DNA of 64,000 nucleotides, taken from the NCBI GenBank assembly GCA_023458055.1, contig JAEXAW010000071.1, positions 1-64,000 of the forward strand. The letters run 5' to 3'. Each line of letters starts with the position of its first letter. Position 1 is the first letter of the stretch. Shown in pieces: positions 61,213 through 64,000 of the stretch. Under the pieces are notes generated by a model, which was not told the origin of the DNA, ran no database searches, and was given only the letters and a program-made list of their open reading frames with translations. The stretch is from Pseudomonadota bacterium (GTDB lineage Bacteria; Pseudomonadota; Alphaproteobacteria; Sphingomonadales; Sphingomonadaceae). Position numbers and translations under genes: made by a program.

Positions 61213-61251
61213 GCCTCCACCCTGTTAAAAAAAACGGGGTGGAGGCTTTTT
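61213..61251 (+). terminator. Terminator hairpin whose arm carries the next gene's Shine-Dalgarno
   Basis: GCCTCCACCC (61213-61222) pairs with GGGTGGAGGC (61237-61246), followed by five T that run straight into the ATG at 61252. GGAGG in the right arm is the only ribosome site for the MAPEG gene, 7 bases from its ATG. Confidence 0.85.
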
Positions 61252-61680
61252 ATGCATGCCGAGATTTTAAAACCGGTCGTGGTGCTGGCCGCCTGGTCGA
61301 TGATCATGTGGTTGTGGCTTTACATCACGCGTATTCCGGCGATGAAAAAGGCTGGCATCGACGCCGGCAAAATGGTCGGCGGCACCGGCAGGGCGCTCGA
61401 TGGCGTCCTTCCCGACAAAACCCAATGGGTCGCGCATAATTATAATCATTTGATGGAACAGCCGACGGTCTTCTATGCCGTTGCCCTCGCGCTCGCGCTG
61501 ATGGGTCAAGGCGACGGGCTCAACGCGATGATCGCCTGGGGCTATGTCGTGTTTCGCGTGGCGCACAGCCTCGTCCAAGCCTTGTGGAACAAGGTGATGG
61601 TGCGCTTCATGCTGTTTTCGCTCGCAAGCCTGTGCCTGATCGCCCTGGTGCTGCACGCCGCTATCGCCGTTTTCCATTAA
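61252..61680 (+). CDS. MAPEG family membrane protein
   Basis: The 142-residue protein has four hydrophobic segments and matches the MAPEG fold: HNYNHLMEQPTVFYAVALAL near 60 and YVVFRVAHSLVQALWN near 98 hold the typical Asn/Glu and Arg residues. Members are glutathione-linked or eicosanoid-type membrane enzymes in eukaryotes; bacterial roles are mostly unknown. The start codon directly follows the T-run of the terminator, so expression may depend on readthrough and on opening of the hairpin. The next gene is 10 bases downstream. Confidence 0.88.
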   Translation: MHAEILKPVVVLAAWSMIMWLWLYITRIPAMKKAGIDAGKMVGGTGRALDGVLPDKTQWVAHNYNHLMEQPTVFYAVALALALMGQGDGLNAMIAWGYVVFRVAHSLVQALWNKVMVRFMLFSLASLCLIALVLHAAIAVFH

Positions 61681-61690
61681 GGACATTCCC

Positions 61691-62218
61691 ATGACCACAA
61701 TCGCGCAGATCAAACATATTCTCGACAGCCGCCTCGCGGTGCTCAAAGGGCTGCTGAACAAAGCGGAACAACAAATTGGTGCGGACAAGCTGACCGAACT
61801 CCTCTCCGCTCGGCTCGCCCCCGATATGTTCCCGCTCGGACGGCAAATCTCGACGACTGGTAGCTTGGCGCGGCTCTTCGCGCTCTGGTGCGCGGGTCAG
61901 CCGACCGAGGTGACCGACGAGGATTTCACCGATCTTGCCAAGGCGCGTGCCCATCTTGCCGCCGTGCGCGGCGAAGTCGCGGCTATTGCGGTTGATGACA
62001 GCCGCCTTGCCGACCAAAAGCCGATGCAATTGCCCGGCGACATCAAATTCAGCCTCAGCGGCGCGGATTATGCCAACGAGTGGGTCATCCCCAACCTCTA
62101 TTTCCACCTGGTGACCAGCTATAATATACTGCGCGCCAATGGCGTGGATATCGGCAAGAGGGAGTATATGGGCTTTTTGCTGCCAGTGATTATGGCGCAA
62201 ATGGCGGCGAAGGGTTAG
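61691..62218 (+). CDS. DUF1993 family protein
   Basis: A 175-residue helical protein of the DUF1993 type: LLNKAEQQIG near residue 20, LAPDMFPLGRQIST near 43, ADYANEWVIPNLYFHLVTSY near 125, and KREYMG near 158. The family resembles DinB-like four-helix folds. Function unknown. It follows the MAPEG gene closely and is probably cotranscribed. Confidence 0.85.
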   Translation: MTTIAQIKHILDSRLAVLKGLLNKAEQQIGADKLTELLSARLAPDMFPLGRQISTTGSLARLFALWCAGQPTEVTDEDFTDLAKARAHLAAVRGEVAAIAVDDSRLADQKPMQLPGDIKFSLSGADYANEWVIPNLYFHLVTSYNILRANGVDIGKREYMGFLLPVIMAQMAAKG

Positions 62219-62246
62219 TTTTTCTACAAAGGCCGTCACCCCTCAT

Positions 62247-62334
62247 CGTCATGCTGAACTTGTTTCAGCATCCATAGACCGGGAGCCAACGAGGGTATGG
62301 GATATATGGGCCCTGAAACAAGTTCAGGGTGACG
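62247..62334. repeat. CGTCATGCTGAAC palindromic repeat, copy 2
   Basis: CGTCATGCTGAACTTGTTTC at the left and CCTGAAACAAGTTCAGGGTG at the right match the copy at 33401-33488 closely, with a different middle. It lies between the convergent DUF1993 and methyltransferase genes. Confidence 0.82.
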
Positions 62335-62352
62335 AATGGATAAGGCAGCGCC

Positions 62353-63555
62353 CTACCGCGAAAACCGCGCCGCTAGTTCCACATGCGTCGACCAGCGGAA
62401 TTGCCCCACCGGCTGCACCCAATCGAGGCGGTAGCCGCTTGCGATCAATTTCTTCGCATCGCGCGCAAAGGTCGCGGGATTGCAGCTTACATAAGCGATA
62501 ACCGGCACGGTGGATGCGGCAAGTTCGCGCACCTGATCCTCCGCCCCGGCACGGGGGGGATCGAGCACCACTGCGTCAAATTTTGATGCGTCTCCTGCCA
62601 TCAGCGGGCGGCGGAACAAATCGCGATGTTCGGTGAGGACGGCCCGCCCTGCCCGTCCCGCGGCCGCTTTCAACGCGAGCAACGGATCGCGCGCGGCTTC
62701 GGCGGCATAAATCTTGCGCCCTTCCGACAAGGCCAGCGCAAAGGTACCCAGCCCGGAGAACAGATCCGCGACCGTCTTGGCGTCACCCACCGCTTCGCGC
62801 ACCGCCGCAACCAGCGCCGCTTCGCCCTCTTGGGTCGCCTGCAGGAAGGCATAGGGCGCGAACGGCACAGCAACCCCGCCGAGTGTTATGGTGAGCGGCT
62901 CGGGCTCCCATTGCGCTTCGGGGCCAAAGCCATTGTCGAGCGACAGCCGCGCTAACCCTTGCTCGCGCGCGAAGGTGGTAAAGGCTTCGATGGCTTTCAA
63001 ATCCTCCGCACCGAGCCCTTCGATCAGCACGTCGGCGCCCTGATCGACCAGGCTCAACTTGACCTGCACCGAGCGCTTGTCGCCAACGAGTGGCGCGAGC
63101 AAAGCGCGCAGCGGGGCAACCAGCGCAAACAGGGCTGGATGCAATATCTCGCATTGCTCCATATCGACGATGCGATGGCTGCCCTGCCCATTAAAGCCGA
63201 GCTGGAAATTGCGCCCGACGCGCGCGGCGCGCAAGGCTGCTCTGCGGCGGGTGCGCGGCGGCGAGACAATCGCTTCCCGCACCGCATCCGCCACCACATC
63301 CTGCCCGGCAAGGCCGCCAATCACGCGGTCGCGGACATAATCGGCATAAGCGCTATCCGACAGATGCTGGAGTTGACACCCGCCACAGATCGGGAAGTGG
63401 CGGCAAACCGGCTCGGCATGATTGGGACCAAGGTCGAGCCCGCCATCTTCGCGGAGGCGGTCACCGGGCGCTGCCAGCGGAACATGGCGGCCATCGGCGG
63501 TCACGCCATCGCCGCGCGCGGCAATGCGGAGGATCAAATTGGGGTCTGCGCTCAT
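62353..63555 (-). CDS. TrmA/RlmD-type RNA (uracil-C5) methyltransferase
   Basis: A 400-residue class I SAM-dependent RNA methyltransferase with a [4Fe-4S] Cys cluster (CRHFPICGGC, Cys51, 57 and 60; a fourth near 108), the SAM loop VADLFSGLGTFALAL near 265, DPPRAGAEDQ near 330 and catalytic Cys in YVSCNPATF near 358. It methylates U in rRNA or tRNA; which site cannot be told. It overlaps the next gene upstream by 4 bases. Confidence 0.9.
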   Translation of the reverse strand: MSADPNLILRIAARGDGVTADGRHVPLAAPGDRLREDGGLDLGPNHAEPVCRHFPICGGCQLQHLSDSAYADYVRDRVIGGLAGQDVVADAVREAIVSPPRTRRRAALRAARVGRNFQLGFNGQGSHRIVDMEQCEILHPALFALVAPLRALLAPLVGDKRSVQVKLSLVDQGADVLIEGLGAEDLKAIEAFTTFAREQGLARLSLDNGFGPEAQWEPEPLTITLGGVAVPFAPYAFLQATQEGEAALVAAVREAVGDAKTVADLFSGLGTFALALSEGRKIYAAEAARDPLLALKAAAGRAGRAVLTEHRDLFRRPLMAGDASKFDAVVLDPPRAGAEDQVRELAASTVPVIAYVSCNPATFARDAKKLIASGYRLDWVQPVGQFRWSTHVELAARFSR

Positions 63556-64000
63556 GAAACGGCGCGTTGCACGGCTTTCGGCAAATGGTCAATGAGATCA
63601 TCGGCAATGAGACCGGGTCCGGCGAGCCGTCCCGCTTCGGCATGGAGCCAGACGGCGGTTTCGGCATTTTCGAACGGCAGGTCGGGAAAGCGCGCAAGCG
63701 AAGCGCCGCAAAGGCCGGCCAACACATCGCCGGTGCCTGCACTCGCCAGCCAGGGCGAACCCGGCGGCGCCACGCGCATCCGGCCATCGGGCGCAGCGAT
63801 GACGGTATCCGCGCCCTTATAGACGATAACCGCGTTGCACCGCTCCGCGGCGATCCGCGCCTGGTCCATCTTGTTGCCCTCGATTTGGCCGAACAGCGCG
63901 ATAAATTCGCCATGATGCGGCGTCAGGATAACGGGCCGGGTAAAACGCGTCGCGGGATCGAGCAAATGCAGCGCATCGCCATCGATCACGAGCGGCTTTT
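63552..64000 (-). CDS. NnrD-type NAD(P)HX dehydratase, truncated by the window edge
   Basis: The visible 149 codons are the C-terminal half of an ADP/ATP-dependent NAD(P)H-hydrate dehydratase of the ribokinase-like fold: LTPHHGEFIALFG, IVYKGADTVIAA and the nucleotide loop SAGTGDVLAGL. It repairs damaged NAD(P)H; many homologues also carry an epimerase domain at the N-terminus, which would lie beyond the window. The reading frame is open to the edge at 64000. Confidence 0.88.
   Translation of the reverse strand, partial: KPLVIDGDALHLLDPATRFTRPVILTPHHGEFIALFGQIEGNKMDQARIAAERCNAVIVYKGADTVIAAPDGRMRVAPPGSPWLASAGTGDVLAGLCGASLARFPDLPFENAETAVWLHAEAGRLAGPGLIADDLIDHLPKAVQRAVS

Overview
The window is a dense bacterial chromosome segment of fairly high GC. 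It looks like a sphingomonad (Alphaproteobacteria, Sphingomonadales). Pointers are HemA-type 5-aminolevulinate synthase, a short PhaC-like hydrolase beside PhaR and thiolase, the carboxyspermidine polyamine route, an ScfR-type regulator with propionyl-CoA genes, and many palindromic repeats of the CTGAGCCTGTCGAAG and CGTCATTGCGAG kinds. No rRNA, prophage or CRISPR array was seen. One tRNA is present, tRNA-Pro(UGG) at 19818-19894.

Layout. 1-8.3 kb: a secreted Pro/Ala-rich protein, then a cobalamin riboswitch and a vitamin B12 uptake operon (btuB, btuF, btuC, btuD), facing an amidohydrolase and a CDF metal transporter. 8.3-12.4 kb: a repeat field and a strong promoter, then a pyruvate dehydrogenase E2 / small membrane protein / E3 operon and a universal stress protein. 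12.4-20 kb: RNase R, EttA, an M28 peptidase, a lipoprotein, an HTH-like protein and tRNA-Pro. 20-28 kb: prolyl-tRNA synthetase, the polyhydroxyalkanoate genes phaR, phaC-like and phaA, alanine racemase and an MHS-type permease. 28-40 kb: a propionate block with pccA, HigBA, bioB, methylmalonyl-CoA mutase and epimerase, pccB and the divergent ScfR regulator. 40-54 kb: glutathione reductase, Pgi, lepB-rnc-era, topA, dprA, plsY, murI and hemA. 54-62 kb: a threonine-dehydratase-like enzyme and the polyamine genes (CANSDH, NspC, ornithine decarboxylase), then MAPEG and DUF1993 proteins. 62-64 kb: an RNA methyltransferase and the cut end of an NnrD-type dehydratase.

How the genes fit together. B12 imported by the first operon is the cofactor of the methylmalonyl-CoA mutase near 34 kb. 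Biotin from bioB serves PccA. PccA and PccB, the epimerase and the mutase carry propionyl-CoA to succinyl-CoA, which also feeds HemA. ScfR sits next to a cluster of TTGCAAA-type sites and probably controls the block.

The most unusual features are these. (1) Two small nuclease-like genes, GIY-YIG and GxxExxY, are each enclosed by inverted copies of a palindromic repeat, in cassettes of about 485 bp. (2) Palindromic elements lie inside coding sequence: exactly 43 codons in the mutase, pieces in the E2 linker, and one that disrupts the start of bioB. (3) A 13-T run puts the btuB signal peptide out of frame by one base. (4) Four small AT-richer genes start on or next to the stop codon of pdhC, bioB, pccB and hemA. 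(5) Two promoters carry a perfect palindrome in the -35/-10 spacer, and one terminator hairpin contains the Shine-Dalgarno sequence of the next gene.
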